Part shown: piece by piece, positions 19,636 through 28,999 of the stretch | Numbering within the stretch: position 1 is the first letter of the stretch | Layout: every line of letters begins with the position of its first letter | Assembly: GCA_039801085.1 (NCBI GenBank) | Contig: JBDRTY010000004.1 | Span: 1 to 64,000 of the forward strand | Reading direction: 5' to 3' | From: a candidate division WOR-3 bacterium | GTDB lineage: Bacteria > Hydrothermota > Tepidihabitantia > Tepidihabitantales > Tepidihabitantaceae | DNA length: 64,000 nucleotides | Program-made: the position numbers and the translations under genes | Notes under the pieces: model-generated | Seen by the model: only the letters and a program-made list of their open reading frames with translations | Told to the model about the DNA's origin: nothing | Database searches by the model: none

Positions 19636-19665
19636 AATATCCTCCTTGAACTGTTTACTCTGGGT

Positions 19666-19694
19666 AATATTGCGGCTGGAATTAGAAAAGTCAA
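19666..19694 (-). promoter_or_regulatory. Promoter of the nfeD-slipin pair, leadered
   Basis: TTGACT (19694-19689), a 17-nt spacer and AATATT (19671-19666) are followed by a leader of roughly 25 nt with AAGGAGG before the ATG at 19635. Confidence 0.5.
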
Positions 19695-19794
19695 GCCGGA
19701 AGTCAAAACCAAACGCCGGCTAATGCATCTGAGATTTGTTATTTATGGTTATGGAATACCGTTATTTCCCCGCTCCTGCCGAATCAGATTAAGA

Positions 19795-20379
19795 TTACTC
19801 CTTACCGGAAAAACCATCGTCAACCGACAGCCGCAACCGGATCAGCGGAGTATAAACCGGGCCAGCAGCACGAAGTTCGCTCTGATAAACAATCACCTCT
19901 GAAACCAGCCATTCTGAACTGATGAAGGATTTACCGCTAATAAACTGAGCATTAACTGGCTCCCGTAACCGCCCCAAAGTAAGATGGGGACTAAATGGTC
20001 TTTTTTCAGGTACAAACCCGATTTGCTGCAGTGCCTGAACTACTCTTTTCTGGAGTACAGTCACTCGGTCCGCGCCCGCTCCTACTCCTGCCCAGATCAC
20101 CCGCGCCCGGTTCATACTCGGGAAAACCCCCAGACCGGCCAGTCGACAGATAAACTCAGGAAAATCGGATATTGATTGTCTCAGAGCGGATTCTGCGTTT
20201 CCAATGAACTCGGGGGTTACATCACCAAGAAAAGCTAATGTGATATGCATCTGCTCCGGCTTCACCCATTTCACAGGGAATTCTGTTTCTACTTTCAGAT
20301 TTTTCAAGAGCTGAGCGAGCTCACCTTTCACCGTTGCTGAAGTATCAACCGCAACAAAACTCCGAATTTTTTCAGTCAT
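19795..20379 (-). CDS. thpR: RNA 2',3'-cyclic phosphodiesterase (LigT/ThpR family)
   Basis: The protein has 194 residues and the two catalytic HxTx motifs of the 2H phosphoesterase superfamily, HITL (near residue 44) and HLTL (near 127), in the usual spacing, plus the family start IRSFVAVD. It is expected to hydrolyse 2',3'-cyclic phosphate ends of RNA. The ATG at 20379 was chosen over an upstream TTG because MTEKIRSF is the typical family start and because a TTGACT-16-CATTTT element ends 6 nt upstream. No Shine-Dalgarno is visible. A 160-bp gap with the nfeD promoter follows it. Confidence 0.9.
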   Translation of the reverse strand: MTEKIRSFVAVDTSATVKGELAQLLKNLKVETEFPVKWVKPEQMHITLAFLGDVTPEFIGNAESALRQSISDFPEFICRLAGLGVFPSMNRARVIWAGVGAGADRVTVLQKRVVQALQQIGFVPEKRPFSPHLTLGRLREPVNAQFISGKSFISSEWLVSEVIVYQSELRAAGPVYTPLIRLRLSVDDGFSGKE

Positions 20380-20385
20380 GGAGAT

Positions 20386-20413
20386 AAAATGCCCGGATAG
20401 CAATAGAAGTCAA
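20386..20413 (-). promoter_or_regulatory. Possible leaderless promoter of thpR
   Basis: TTGACT (20413-20408), 16 nt, CATTTT (20391-20386), 6 nt, ATG. The -10 box keeps only the A at position 2 and the T at position 6 of the main consensus bases, so this call is weaker than others in the set. Confidence 0.45.
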
Positions 20414-20446
20414 TCGCGATATTTATCACAGCTTGAAAGAGCACCA

Positions 20447-21418
20447 CTACGGCGAATGCCGATTCTTTTTATCCGGAGATTTATACCGGATCAATCTGAA
20501 AAACTTCCAGGCCGGACTGGGTAAGAGTGTGTGAATTACCCAAAGCAGAATCTGTTTGCGGGTGCAGGGAAAGTTTTTGCCGGCTCGGATCTGATTTCGG
20601 GATGAATTGACACCTGCCCGGAAGCCGGTCATGACTGAATTTAACCGCAACGGATTCTTAAATATATGGCGCACAACCCAGAACTTCGAAAGAAGCCAGT
20701 TATAGGGGGATGGGAAATATTTATTAAAAACGAGAACGCCGTTCCGGACATAATAGGTTGTAATCCGGGGTGGAGAAAACTGACGTCGGCGCCGGCGGTG
20801 CAGAGTGATAAAATCGGGTTTGTAGACGATTGTGGAACCGGAGAGCAAAAACTGAAGTGTAAGGTCCGCCTCCTCAAATCCCCAGAAAAAATCCTCCGGA
20901 TAACCGCTGATTTGCCTGAGGGCTGAACCCCTGAAGACGGTCCCACTACCATGAATAAAATGCCCCCGGAATCCATGATTCGCATCTCCGGCCCATGCAA
21001 ATACTTCCCAGTCTTGGGTCTCACAGGACTGATCATAGAAATTGACCACCCGCGTGCACAGGACATCGATTTTATTTCCTGAAGTTTCAAGAAATTCAAC
21101 AATATTTTTAATCGTCGTTGAATCTGCCGGCTGAGAATCGTCATCATATTGAAAAACATATTTCCCCCGCGCATTCTTGAGAAACAGGTTACGGGCACCG
21201 ATCCCGATGTTATCTTCGGTACGGTACACGATTACTTCACTACAGCCTCTAAACTCCTTCTCCAGCATTTCTTGCGTATCATCAGAAGAATGATTGTCGA
21301 CCACAATTATTTCCTTGTTCGGATAACAGTCCGTCAGCAGACATTTGAGCGTGGTCCTTAGTTCCCGGGACCGGTTATAAGTCAATATACCGATGGAAAT
21401 TAATGGCAATTCTGACAC
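20447..21418 (-). CDS. Family 2 glycosyltransferase
   Basis: The protein has 323 residues with a GT-A fold: ISIGILTYNRSRELRTTL at the N-terminus, VVDNHSSDDTQEM, and the DDD motif in QYDDDSQPAD that binds the metal-nucleotide sugar, then FWGFEEADLTLQ as acceptor-site segment (GxxEDxxL-like). The rhamnosyltransferase-like arrangement suggests surface polysaccharide synthesis, but donor and acceptor cannot be read from the sequence. The start is GTG without a clear Shine-Dalgarno. It lies 96 bp downstream of cinA and apart from the main polysaccharide cluster. Confidence 0.85.
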   Translation of the reverse strand: MSELPLISIGILTYNRSRELRTTLKCLLTDCYPNKEIIVVDNHSSDDTQEMLEKEFRGCSEVIVYRTEDNIGIGARNLFLKNARGKYVFQYDDDSQPADSTTIKNIVEFLETSGNKIDVLCTRVVNFYDQSCETQDWEVFAWAGDANHGFRGHFIHGSGTVFRGSALRQISGYPEDFFWGFEEADLTLQFLLSGSTIVYKPDFITLHRRRRRQFSPPRITTYYVRNGVLVFNKYFPSPYNWLLSKFWVVRHIFKNPLRLNSVMTGFRAGVNSSRNQIRAGKNFPCTRKQILLWVIHTLLPSPAWKFFRLIRYKSPDKKNRHSP

Positions 21419-21514
21419 AGTGTCCTCAGCTAAGGACTTTCCTATGCATTAAATCTGCGCATCTTCTGAAGAAATGACCTCACAAATAATAAACTAACGC
21501 CAGAGCCTGAAGCC

Positions 21515-22747
21515 TCAGCCGCACCGTGATCTGTTCAAAATGCGCCTTAACTGATCAATGGCAGTCCAGGCGGCACGCTGCTTAATTAAACTCCGTGTAC
21601 CGGAGAAGATACATCGCAGAACCCGTTTCTTTTTGCCTGCGAGCACACCGATATATACCAAACCCACCGGTTTCGACTTTGTTCCGCCTCCCGGCCCGGC
21701 AATGCCCGAAACCGCAACTGCACAATCGGCACCGGTTATCCGGATCACCCCCTTAAGCATTTCATTAACTGTCTCCTGACTAACCGCCCCGTACCTTTCC
21801 AGAGTTAATTTACTCACACCCAGCAGATTCACCTTGATATCATTAGCATAGGCAATTATCCCGCCCCGAAAATAATCGGATGAACCCGGGACGCTGGTAA
21901 TCAAATCCCCCACTAACCCGCCAGTACAGGATTCAGCAGTTGCAACGGTAAGCCGATTTTTACGGAGCAGTTCACCAACAATTTGGACTAAGCTCTTATC
22001 ACTTAGGGCATAGACATTGTCCCCTAATAATTTAGCTGCAAAACTGGCACAGTTCTTGACACTGAATTCGTCCGGTCCGCTAAAAACCAGATCCAGACCG
22101 GAGACTGAAGGGTAATAACCAATTTGAACGCGGAAAAACTTTTTCAGGTTCTTTTCAAGCTTCGGCGCTAACTGTGATTCAATCAGACCAAAGGTTCTAA
22201 CCAGGGCGGTATATATTCTTTCGCGGTTGACAATTTTATTTTTTAAATAATCTACAATTCCGTCATTAAACAGTGCTTCCACTTCCTGCGGAACCCCGGG
22301 GAGGAGAATAATAATACTGCCCTGGTGTTCAATTGCCATTCCGGGAACCATGCCAATCGGATTGGGGAAAACCGTCACTCCTTGGGGAACATAAGCCTGC
22401 TTCTCCGCAAGCTTGGGCATTTTCACCTTCCTCTTTTCGAATATCAGCTGAATTCTTTTTCTGAGGGCAGAGTCCATCCGCAATGGACGATTGATCAGCC
22501 CGCATACGGCCATAAGTGTCCGGTCATCATCGGTCGGTCCGAGACCGCCAGTAATAATTATCAATCTAACCCGAGTCAGCGATTCTGCCAGCGCCAGCTG
22601 AATGTCTTTCTCATCATCGCCAACTCGAATTATCCGTTTAACGCTGATACCTAGCTCTGCCAGACGCCGGGCAATAAAAGCAGAATTTGTATCTATTACG
22701 CTGCCCCTCAGCAGTTCATCACCAATTACAATCAACTCACAAACCAT
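21515..22747 (-). CDS. cinA: CinA family protein (molybdopterin-like domain plus nicotinamide-nucleotide amidase)
   Basis: The protein has 410 residues. Residues 1-170 form the MoCF-type domain (IGDELLRGSVIDTNSAFIA, ITGGLGPTDDDRT), which in characterised CinA proteins has ADP-ribose pyrophosphatase activity. The C-terminal 160 residues are the PncC domain (ATAESCTGGLVGDLIT, VSGIAGPGGG), which deamidates nicotinamide mononucleotide for NAD recycling. Length is normal for the two-domain form. It begins 2 bp after the pgpA stop in the same operon. The name competence-damage protein is historical; NAD salvage is the better-supported role. Confidence 0.93.
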   Translation of the reverse strand: MVCELIVIGDELLRGSVIDTNSAFIARRLAELGISVKRIIRVGDDEKDIQLALAESLTRVRLIIITGGLGPTDDDRTLMAVCGLINRPLRMDSALRKRIQLIFEKRKVKMPKLAEKQAYVPQGVTVFPNPIGMVPGMAIEHQGSIIILLPGVPQEVEALFNDGIVDYLKNKIVNRERIYTALVRTFGLIESQLAPKLEKNLKKFFRVQIGYYPSVSGLDLVFSGPDEFSVKNCASFAAKLLGDNVYALSDKSLVQIVGELLRKNRLTVATAESCTGGLVGDLITSVPGSSDYFRGGIIAYANDIKVNLLGVSKLTLERYGAVSQETVNEMLKGVIRITGADCAVAVSGIAGPGGGTKSKPVGLVYIGVLAGKKKRVLRCIFSGTRSLIKQRAAWTAIDQLRRILNRSRCG

Positions 22748-22748
22748 T

Positions 22749-23216
22749 TTACCCCCTTAAAGGCGGCAAAATGAACAGCAGTAATCTCAAAACCAGATTG
22801 GCGCAGATGCCCGCCAAAACGTCATCCATCATTACTCCCCAACCACCTTTTAATCGCTGAACACGATCTATAAAGGGGAGTTTTAAAATATCAAAACCGC
22901 GCCAGAGAATAAAACCGACAGCCAGCCCAAGTATTGAAACAGGATTGTAAAAAAAGGTAATGAAAGTTCCTTCAATTTCATCAATAGTCACCCGGGACGG
23001 ATCTTTCCCCCAGACCTGCTCCAGATCACCGGCAACCCATACCCCGAGAAAGAAAATAACTATGATCAACAGAAGCGACAGGAGCGGCAGTCGTGCCAGG
23101 AAATAAGCAGGCAGAAGCGTAAAAAGGCTTGTTATTGTGGCTGGGGCAAAAGGAAAATAACCAGTATATATCCCCGAACCGATTAGGGACTGAATTTGAA
23201 ATTTAAAACCCTTCAA
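22749..23216 (-). CDS. pgpA: Phosphatidylglycerophosphatase A
   Basis: The protein has 155 residues with four hydrophobic helices and the family signatures KDPSRVTIDEIEG, FILWRGFDILKLPFIDR and GGWGVMMDDVLAG. It dephosphorylates phosphatidylglycerol phosphate at the inner membrane, the last step of phosphatidylglycerol synthesis. The start appears to be TTG at 23216, 21 nt after the secF stop; no in-frame ATG or GTG lies before the first conserved helix. The CDP-alcohol phosphatidyltransferase at 40680 could provide its substrate. Confidence 0.9.
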   Translation of the reverse strand: MKGFKFQIQSLIGSGIYTGYFPFAPATITSLFTLLPAYFLARLPLLSLLLIIVIFFLGVWVAGDLEQVWGKDPSRVTIDEIEGTFITFFYNPVSILGLAVGFILWRGFDILKLPFIDRVQRLKGGWGVMMDDVLAGICANLVLRLLLFILPPLRG

Positions 23217-23237
23217 TTCGGATTGAGTATATAAATA

Positions 23238-24143
23238 CTAACGCCGACGGCGCGTCGGAAACCGCTCTTCTGTCTCTACTACCAGATTGGCAACAATGAA
23301 GATTGAGGAGTAGGTTCCGAAAATAATGCCGACGGTCATTACAAAGGCAAAATCCCGAATCTCCGCTGTAGCGAGAACAAGCAGAGCAATCGTTACAAAC
23401 AGTGTGGTCAGACCGGTAATAACCGTGCGACTGAGAGTCTGATTGATAGCAAGATTGGCCACTTCGGCAAAACTTTCCTTGCGAATTTTCCTCGTATCCT
23501 CTCGAATCCGATCGGAAATCACGATTGAGTCGTTGACCGAATAACCAATGACTGTGAGTATCGCTGCGATCAGCGTTGTCGTAATTTCCTTGTTAAAAAG
23601 CGAACAGAAACCAAGAACAATCAAAGTATCATGAATCAGGGCAAGAACTGCTCCAGTTCCAAATCTGAAGTCAAACCGGAAACTTACATAAATAAGGATT
23701 CCAATAATACCAAGCAGAATTGCCAACAGCACCTTACTCTGCAGTTCCTTGGAAATACGGGGTCCGACCGCCTCATCCCGAACAATCTCAAATGTAATAT
23801 TGGGAAAGGAAGCAGCAAACTGCTGGCGCAAACGGGTAGAAAATCCCGATTCATCTCCGGCCTTATCCCTCGGTTTTACCCGGATGAGAAAATCCCCGGT
23901 TTCTGTCTGTTGAATTGAAGCTCCGCTCTCTCCCATCGCTGAGAGTACTGAACGCACCGCATCAATCTTCACCGGCTGGGAGAAATGCACCTGCACCAGA
24001 CCGCCACCGGTGAAATCAACTCCGTAACGGAACCCTTTGAACACAATTAAAAGAACACTAACCAGCACAAGCAGCAAAGAAATTATAAAGAAGATTTTGC
24101 GGTTTTTAATGAACTGTATGTTAGTATTGCCGATAAGTTTCAT
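23238..24143 (-). CDS. secF: Protein translocase subunit SecF
   Basis: The protein has 301 residues with six membrane helices and a periplasmic domain between the first two. Signatures are GVDFTGGGLVQVHF near residue 40, LALIHDTLIVLGFCSLF and VIGYSVNDSIVISDRIRE. With SecD it uses the proton gradient to help export through SecYEG. It begins 1 bp after the secD stop. Confidence 0.97.
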   Translation of the reverse strand: MKLIGNTNIQFIKNRKIFFIISLLLVLVSVLLIVFKGFRYGVDFTGGGLVQVHFSQPVKIDAVRSVLSAMGESGASIQQTETGDFLIRVKPRDKAGDESGFSTRLRQQFAASFPNITFEIVRDEAVGPRISKELQSKVLLAILLGIIGILIYVSFRFDFRFGTGAVLALIHDTLIVLGFCSLFNKEITTTLIAAILTVIGYSVNDSIVISDRIREDTRKIRKESFAEVANLAINQTLSRTVITGLTTLFVTIALLVLATAEIRDFAFVMTVGIIFGTYSSIFIVANLVVETEERFPTRRRR

Positions 24144-24144
24144 A

Positions 24145-25812
24145 TTAAATCCTCAGGGTTTTGACTTCAAAACGGGAAAGAAACAGGTCGAAGATAAATC
24201 TGGTCAGGAAAACTGCGGTCATAACATTGATAACCAGACCGACTGCAAGGGTAATGGCAAACCCCCTGACCGGACCTGATCCGATAAAATACAATGCAAT
24301 TGCTGTTATTATCGTCGTGGCATTAGCGTCGATGATCGTAACCAGTGCCCGTTGGTACCCGGTGTCAACTGCTGCCATTGGTGTCTTCCCCGATTTCGAC
24401 TCTTCGCGAATGCGTTCAAACACGAGCACATTCGCATCCACTGCCATTCCAATCGTCAGGGCAATACCGGCAAGACCGGGAAGGGTCAAGGTCGCTCGAA
24501 GTGCAGCCAGAATCGACAGCAGCAGAAAAATATTGAGAAACAATGCTAAATCAGCAAGGATTCCACCCGCCCCATAGTAAACCAGCATAAACAGAAGCAC
24601 CGCAATCGCACCGACCGCACTGGCAATCAGACCCCGCCGGATGGCATCGGCTCCAAGGGAAGCGCCAATCGAACGTTCTTCCACAACTACTACCGGTGCC
24701 GGCAGTGCACCAGAGTTCAGAACAATTGACAGATCCTTGGCCTTGTCGCCACGACGGTCGTTCATGGTTATCTGCCCCCGGCCGTTCGGAATGCGCTCCT
24801 GAATACGGGGAGCAGAACGTACAACGCCATCCAGTACTATTGCCAGTCTGCGACCAACATTCCGGCCCGTTACCTGAGCAAATCTGGCAGCACCCTCGCG
24901 GTCAAGCTCAAAATTGACCACCCAAGTATTTGCCCGTTCAAGATCTGCACCCTGATAGATTGCCGGTTCAGCCCGACGCAACCGGGTACCCACCAGTTCC
25001 GGCTCACTTTTCAACAGATACACCCGCACAACCTTCCCATACTCTTCTGCCTCCACCGGACCAAAACGGAATTCATACCCCTGGGGCCAGAATTCTCTGC
25101 CCTGCAGTAAGAGCCGGGAAAAGGCTGCAGTATCATCGGCAGCAATCATTAAATCCAGCTCATCTCCTTCATCCTTTATGTAACTCAATAGCGAACCGGG
25201 TATCCCTCTTTCGGATGTAGTGTCCGACTCAACGCGGCTCACGGTATCAACAACTGGAGTAATCAAACCTGCCGTCTGAAGTTTCTCATCGATTACTTTT
25301 AAGGCATCGTAGACTTTAGCCTTCTCTTCAACCAGCTGAAATGTCAGGTGCGCCGGCTGTTTGATGATATTTAATGCCCGCTCGCGGTCGACTCCGGGTA
25401 GTTGAACCAGAATTCTGCCTTTATCTGTTTTCTGGATCGTGGGTTCAAAAACACCAAACTGATCAATTCGATTTCTGATTACTTCCAGTGCCAAATCCGG
25501 CGCTCTTCTTGCCTCCTCTTCGCTCAGCTGACTACGGTCAATATCCAGAACCACATGCATTCCTCCAACCAGATCCAGCCCCAGATGAATAATTCTTTTT
25601 TCATAAAGAGCAGCCTTGTGCCGGTTAAATTCAACCATCTCGGTGAGAACTGCCTGACTGTCTGCTCTGGTTACTGCCTGTGCCAGTTTCTCCTTAAGGA
25701 AACGTTCCTGGCGTGGAAGAAGGATATATAACTGGAAACTGGGCCAGAGCAGAAAGCCGGCAATGATTATAATCACCAGCCAGACTGCAAGCCTTATTCT
25801 CGCACCTCTCAA
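24145..25812 (-). CDS. secD: Protein translocase subunit SecD
   Basis: The protein has 555 residues: one N-terminal helix, a large periplasmic P1 region (HLGLDLVGGMHVVLDIDR, GRILVQLPGVDRERAL, FELDREGAARFAQ) and five C-terminal helices with ALTIGMAVDANVLVFERIREE. The start is TTG at 25812: AGGAGG lies 7 nt upstream inside the end of pdxJ and the TTGA overlap couples the two genes by 4 nt. No ATG occurs nearby in this frame. Confidence 0.97.
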   Translation of the reverse strand: MRGARIRLAVWLVIIIIAGFLLWPSFQLYILLPRQERFLKEKLAQAVTRADSQAVLTEMVEFNRHKAALYEKRIIHLGLDLVGGMHVVLDIDRSQLSEEEARRAPDLALEVIRNRIDQFGVFEPTIQKTDKGRILVQLPGVDRERALNIIKQPAHLTFQLVEEKAKVYDALKVIDEKLQTAGLITPVVDTVSRVESDTTSERGIPGSLLSYIKDEGDELDLMIAADDTAAFSRLLLQGREFWPQGYEFRFGPVEAEEYGKVVRVYLLKSEPELVGTRLRRAEPAIYQGADLERANTWVVNFELDREGAARFAQVTGRNVGRRLAIVLDGVVRSAPRIQERIPNGRGQITMNDRRGDKAKDLSIVLNSGALPAPVVVVEERSIGASLGADAIRRGLIASAVGAIAVLLFMLVYYGAGGILADLALFLNIFLLLSILAALRATLTLPGLAGIALTIGMAVDANVLVFERIREESKSGKTPMAAVDTGYQRALVTIIDANATTIITAIALYFIGSGPVRGFAITLAVGLVINVMTAVFLTRFIFDLFLSRFEVKTLRI

Positions 25813-26528
25813 GTCCGCACCTCCTGAATAATCCTTTTCATTTCAAACACTGCTTCCTTTAAACCAACAAAAACCGCCCGGGCGATGATCGCAAAACCGA
25901 TGGAAAAACCCTGGGCAATATTCTCCTCGAGTATCGGAACAACATTGGAATAATCCAACCCATGGCCGACATGAACAGTCAGTCCCGAAGTCCGCGCTGC
26001 CTCCGCGGCAATTTTCAGACGCCTGAGCTGCAAATCGCGCCGCACCCGATCCTTGCTGTAACGGTCAGTGTTCAATTCTACAACTTGAGCCCCGATCTCT
26101 GCTGCGCTCTTAATTTGATCCGGATCGGGTTCAACGAATATACACACCCTGACCCCTGACTTTTTCAAAGATGCAACTATTCTCTGCAGTGCCCTTTTCT
26201 GTTTTATGACATCAAGCCCCTGTGTGGTAGTGACTTCAGTCACCACCTCCGGCACAAGCGTGACCTGAGCAGGTTTTATTCTGCGAAGAAAGTTAACCGT
26301 TGATGTTACTGGCGCAGCTTCAACCGTCAATTCAGTTTTGATCGTTTGGCGCAAAAGTTTGACATCGCGGAAATTAATATGTCGCTGATCCTGTCGCAAA
26401 TGAACAGTAATGCCATCCGCTCCCCCCAGCTCTACGAGCGTTGCCGCCTGAACCGGATCGGGGAAATTTTCGCGCCGCGCCTGGCGTAATGTGGCAATAT
26501 GATCGATATTCACCGACAGCAAACGCAT
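25809..26528 (-). CDS. pdxJ: Pyridoxine 5'-phosphate synthase
   Basis: The protein has 239 residues and a TIM-barrel fold with the family start LLSVNIDHIATLRQARRE, then GADGITVHLRQDQRHI, LVPEVVTEVTTTQGLD and VHVGHGLDYSN. It condenses 1-deoxyxylulose 5-phosphate and 3-amino-2-oxopropyl phosphate to pyridoxine 5'-phosphate, in the DXP-dependent route of vitamin B6 synthesis. It is the first gene of the pdxJ-secD-secF-pgpA-cinA operon. A near-consensus promoter ends 6 nt before the ATG, so its mRNA is probably leaderless. Confidence 0.96.
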   Translation of the reverse strand: MRLLSVNIDHIATLRQARRENFPDPVQAATLVELGGADGITVHLRQDQRHINFRDVKLLRQTIKTELTVEAAPVTSTVNFLRRIKPAQVTLVPEVVTEVTTTQGLDVIKQKRALQRIVASLKKSGVRVCIFVEPDPDQIKSAAEIGAQVVELNTDRYSKDRVRRDLQLRRLKIAAEAARTSGLTVHVGHGLDYSNVVPILEENIAQGFSIGFAIIARAVFVGLKEAVFEMKRIIQEVRT

Positions 26529-26534
26529 TATGCG

Positions 26535-26563
26535 ATTTTAGACAAGAAATTTAATACTGTCAA
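26535..26563 (-). promoter_or_regulatory. Leaderless-type promoter of the pdxJ-sec operon
   Basis: Consensus TTGACA (26563-26558), a 17-nt spacer and TAAAAT (26540-26535), then 6 nt and the ATG at 26528. This is one of the clearest examples of the pattern. Confidence 0.75.
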
Positions 26564-26579
26564 ATTAAATCAGCGGGCA

Positions 26580-27743
26580 TTAATCTGCCCTTCTTTCGGT
26601 TCTTAACCAGTTATATTTAACCCGTTTCCCGAAAAAGTACTGCCAGTAACCGACAATTAGTGCCCAGTTAACCCAGATATAATACTGCGGCAGCAGAAAC
26701 TTTCTCAGTTTTCCCTTTGCATATGGAACCAGCGGTGTAGTTAAATATGTAAGAAGCTGCAGAATCAGTAAAATCCGGAAAAAGGGTATCGTTACTTTAA
26801 TCGCGGACGCAATTAAAATTGATAGCAGAATGAAGGGAACGAACCACCGGAGATATTTATGCGAAAATAATACCCAGGCAACAGCTCCATATTTGGGTAA
26901 TAAAATTCTGCTGTACCGGAAGATCTGCTGAACATTACCGCGATTCATTCGCGCCTTGCGACTGAATTCGATTTCTGGGGGTTCAACTTTGGTCCAAGCA
27001 ACTGATTTTGGCTCATACACTGACTTGTATCCCTGCTGGAAAACAAATATCCCCAGCACATAATCATCGTTGATAATATCATGCGGTAATGGTCTGACAA
27101 GGGAACGACGAACGAACATTGCGTAACCGGAAATACCGACCGTACATCCAATCATCCCTTCTAATTCCTTTAATTTGTTTTCATACCGGTCCCAGATGCT
27201 TTCTGCAATATTGCCCTCTTTATTCCGGCGGACATAGGCGGTTGCCACCATCCCCACTTTCGGATCACGAAACCGCTCAACACCCGCCTTTAACGCCTCG
27301 GGTTCAAGCAGGACATCGGCATCCGTAAAAAGAATAATTTCCCCTGATGCTTTTTCTGCGAGCATGTTAATAACCGCACTTTTCCCCAATCGTTCATTCA
27401 CAGTAATCAGTCTGATTCGACTGTCACTTTCAGCAAAGCTTTGGACAATTTCATTTGTTCGATCCGTAACGGCATCAGTGCCGACAAGTATCTCCAGTTT
27501 ATCCGCCGGATAATCAAGTTCCTGACAATTACGCAACTTGGTACCGATCGTCAGCTCTTCATTCCAAGCGGCGATCGCAATCGTCACACTGGGAAACTCC
27601 TGATATTGGGGCAAATTGACTCTATCTTTATCCTTACGACGAATCTTCACTATCAAAAAAAGAACCAGCGGAAAGATAAACCAGTGATACACAAATAGAA
27701 TCAAAGGTGTCCAGAAAAGTAAAACGGCGGTCAGGTCGAACAT
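26580..27743 (-). CDS. Membrane-bound family 2 glycosyltransferase
   Basis: The protein has 387 residues. An N-terminal helix is followed by a GT2 catalytic domain (SVTIAIAAWNEELTIGTKL, EILVGTDAVTDRTNEIV, LFTDADVLLEPEAL) and about four C-terminal membrane helices, the layout of processive or lipid-linked sugar transferases. The usual QxxRW motif appears changed (RGNVQQIFRY), so a cellulose-synthase-like chemistry is uncertain. Of the clustered GTG-ATG-ATG codons I chose the last, at 27743, because AAGGAG ends 5 nt before it. It follows the GT4 gene directly and is separated from pdxJ by about 50 bp that hold the pdxJ promoter. Confidence 0.85.
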   Translation of the reverse strand: MFDLTAVLLFWTPLILFVYHWFIFPLVLFLIVKIRRKDKDRVNLPQYQEFPSVTIAIAAWNEELTIGTKLRNCQELDYPADKLEILVGTDAVTDRTNEIVQSFAESDSRIRLITVNERLGKSAVINMLAEKASGEIILFTDADVLLEPEALKAGVERFRDPKVGMVATAYVRRNKEGNIAESIWDRYENKLKELEGMIGCTVGISGYAMFVRRSLVRPLPHDIINDDYVLGIFVFQQGYKSVYEPKSVAWTKVEPPEIEFSRKARMNRGNVQQIFRYSRILLPKYGAVAWVLFSHKYLRWFVPFILLSILIASAIKVTIPFFRILLILQLLTYLTTPLVPYAKGKLRKFLLPQYYIWVNWALIVGYWQYFFGKRVKYNWLRTERRAD

Positions 27744-27745
27744 CA

Positions 27746-28909
27746 TCACTCCTTAAAAGAGAAATAGGCCAAGACCTTCTGATATAGCGCGAGATGTTTT
27801 TCCGCCGTTTCCTTCCAGGTAAACTGATTAACCCACTTGCGCCCCCTGATTATTATTTCACTCCGCAGCTGCTCGGATGTCAGAAGCTGTCGTAATTTAA
27901 TCTCAAGAAGATTGGAGTCGCTGGGAGGAAACAGCAGAGCTGCATTGCCAGCCGCCTCGGGTATTGAAGAGGCATCAGACGCAACCACTGGACAGCCGCA
28001 GGCCATCGCTTCCAAAATCGGCATGCCAAAGCCTTCATACCAAGATGGATATACCAAACACTGAGCTAAATTGTACAAGCCCACGAGTAAATCATCGGCA
28101 ACGTAACCAAGATAATGAACTCGGTCACCGATGCCAAGATTTATAGCGTACTGGCGTATTTTTTCTGCTCCTAATCCCTCCTTTCCTGCCAGAACAACCC
28201 CATCAGTCAAACCTTCTGCCATCAGCTTTTTGGCAGCACGAAAAAGTGCCTCGAGGTTTTTCCGATGTTCAATTACACCGACACTGAGCAAAAAACGCTG
28301 AGGCAGATTGAATCGGGTACGAATACCGGTAAGAAACCCGGAATCATGGCACGGCTGGAACTTGGAGTCAACCCCGTGGTGGATGACAGTAATTTTGTCT
28401 TCCGGCACCTGCATTAAGGATATAAGATCATTTTTAGTTGCATCAGACACCGCGATAACCACGGCTGAACGCCTCACTGCATTCTGCACCTGATAAATCA
28501 TATAACGGCGGTAAATCCGGGTATACGCCTGCGGCGTTTTTAGAAATGCCAGATCATGGACAGTGGTTACACAGGGACAGTTTGCATTTAACGGAACAAC
28601 AAAGTTCGGTCCGTGAAACAGTGCGACTTTTCGCTGGCTCAAATAACGGGAAGCAAGCAAATTGAGCCATAGCGGCGAATACAGTTGCGCCACTTTACCA
28701 TCTTCGCGATAGAATCTGCCTAGGGCGACATACTCGCAGTCAGGTGGAATTTCTCCTGGCCGATCCGGCCTATCTCCCAGCAGCAGATATGTGAACTCCG
28801 ATTTCAGAGCAATAAGATGATAAATCAGTTCCGATATGTAATTGCCGATCCCGGTTTTCGGACGCAAAAGTTTACGTACATCTAGTGCAACTGTTTTCCT
28901 GGGCTTCAT
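27746..28909 (-). CDS. Family 4 (GT-B) glycosyltransferase
   Basis: The protein has 387 residues and a GT-B fold with an N-terminal acceptor domain (VALDVRKLLRPKTGIGNYI) and a C-terminal donor domain with SVGVIEHRKNLEALF, YPSWYEGFGMPILEAMACGCPVV and DASSIPEAAG. These are typical of mannosyl- or related transferases of the GT4 family. The ATG at 28909 was chosen: the upstream GTG at 28921 overlaps the -10 box of the promoter at 28920-28947, so it cannot be in the mRNA. It is divergent from another GT4 gene 90 bp away. Confidence 0.9.
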   Translation of the reverse strand: MKPRKTVALDVRKLLRPKTGIGNYISELIYHLIALKSEFTYLLLGDRPDRPGEIPPDCEYVALGRFYREDGKVAQLYSPLWLNLLASRYLSQRKVALFHGPNFVVPLNANCPCVTTVHDLAFLKTPQAYTRIYRRYMIYQVQNAVRRSAVVIAVSDATKNDLISLMQVPEDKITVIHHGVDSKFQPCHDSGFLTGIRTRFNLPQRFLLSVGVIEHRKNLEALFRAAKKLMAEGLTDGVVLAGKEGLGAEKIRQYAINLGIGDRVHYLGYVADDLLVGLYNLAQCLVYPSWYEGFGMPILEAMACGCPVVASDASSIPEAAGNAALLFPPSDSNLLEIKLRQLLTSEQLRSEIIIRGRKWVNQFTWKETAEKHLALYQKVLAYFSFKE

Positions 28910-28919
28910 TTTTCTTTTC

Positions 28920-28947
28920 ACTATAGAAGCATTTCACTACAAGTCAA
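28920..28947 (-). promoter_or_regulatory. Promoter of the minus-strand GT4/GT2 pair
   Basis: TTGACT (28947-28942), 16 nt, TATAGT (28925-28920), then 10 nt to the ATG at 28909, giving a leader of only about 3-4 nt. Confidence 0.65.
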
Positions 28948-28965
28948 GGATACGAAAAGGCGAAC

Positions 28966-28993
28966 TTGAATTGGTAAATTCCAATGCTATTTT
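28966..28993 (+). promoter_or_regulatory. Leaderless-type promoter of the plus-strand GT4 gene
   Basis: TTGAAT (28966-28971), 16 nt, TATTTT (28988-28993), 6 nt, ATG at 29000. AAGG occurs within the 6-nt gap but is too close to the ATG for a normal ribosome site. Confidence 0.6.
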
Positions 28994-28999
28994 AAGGCT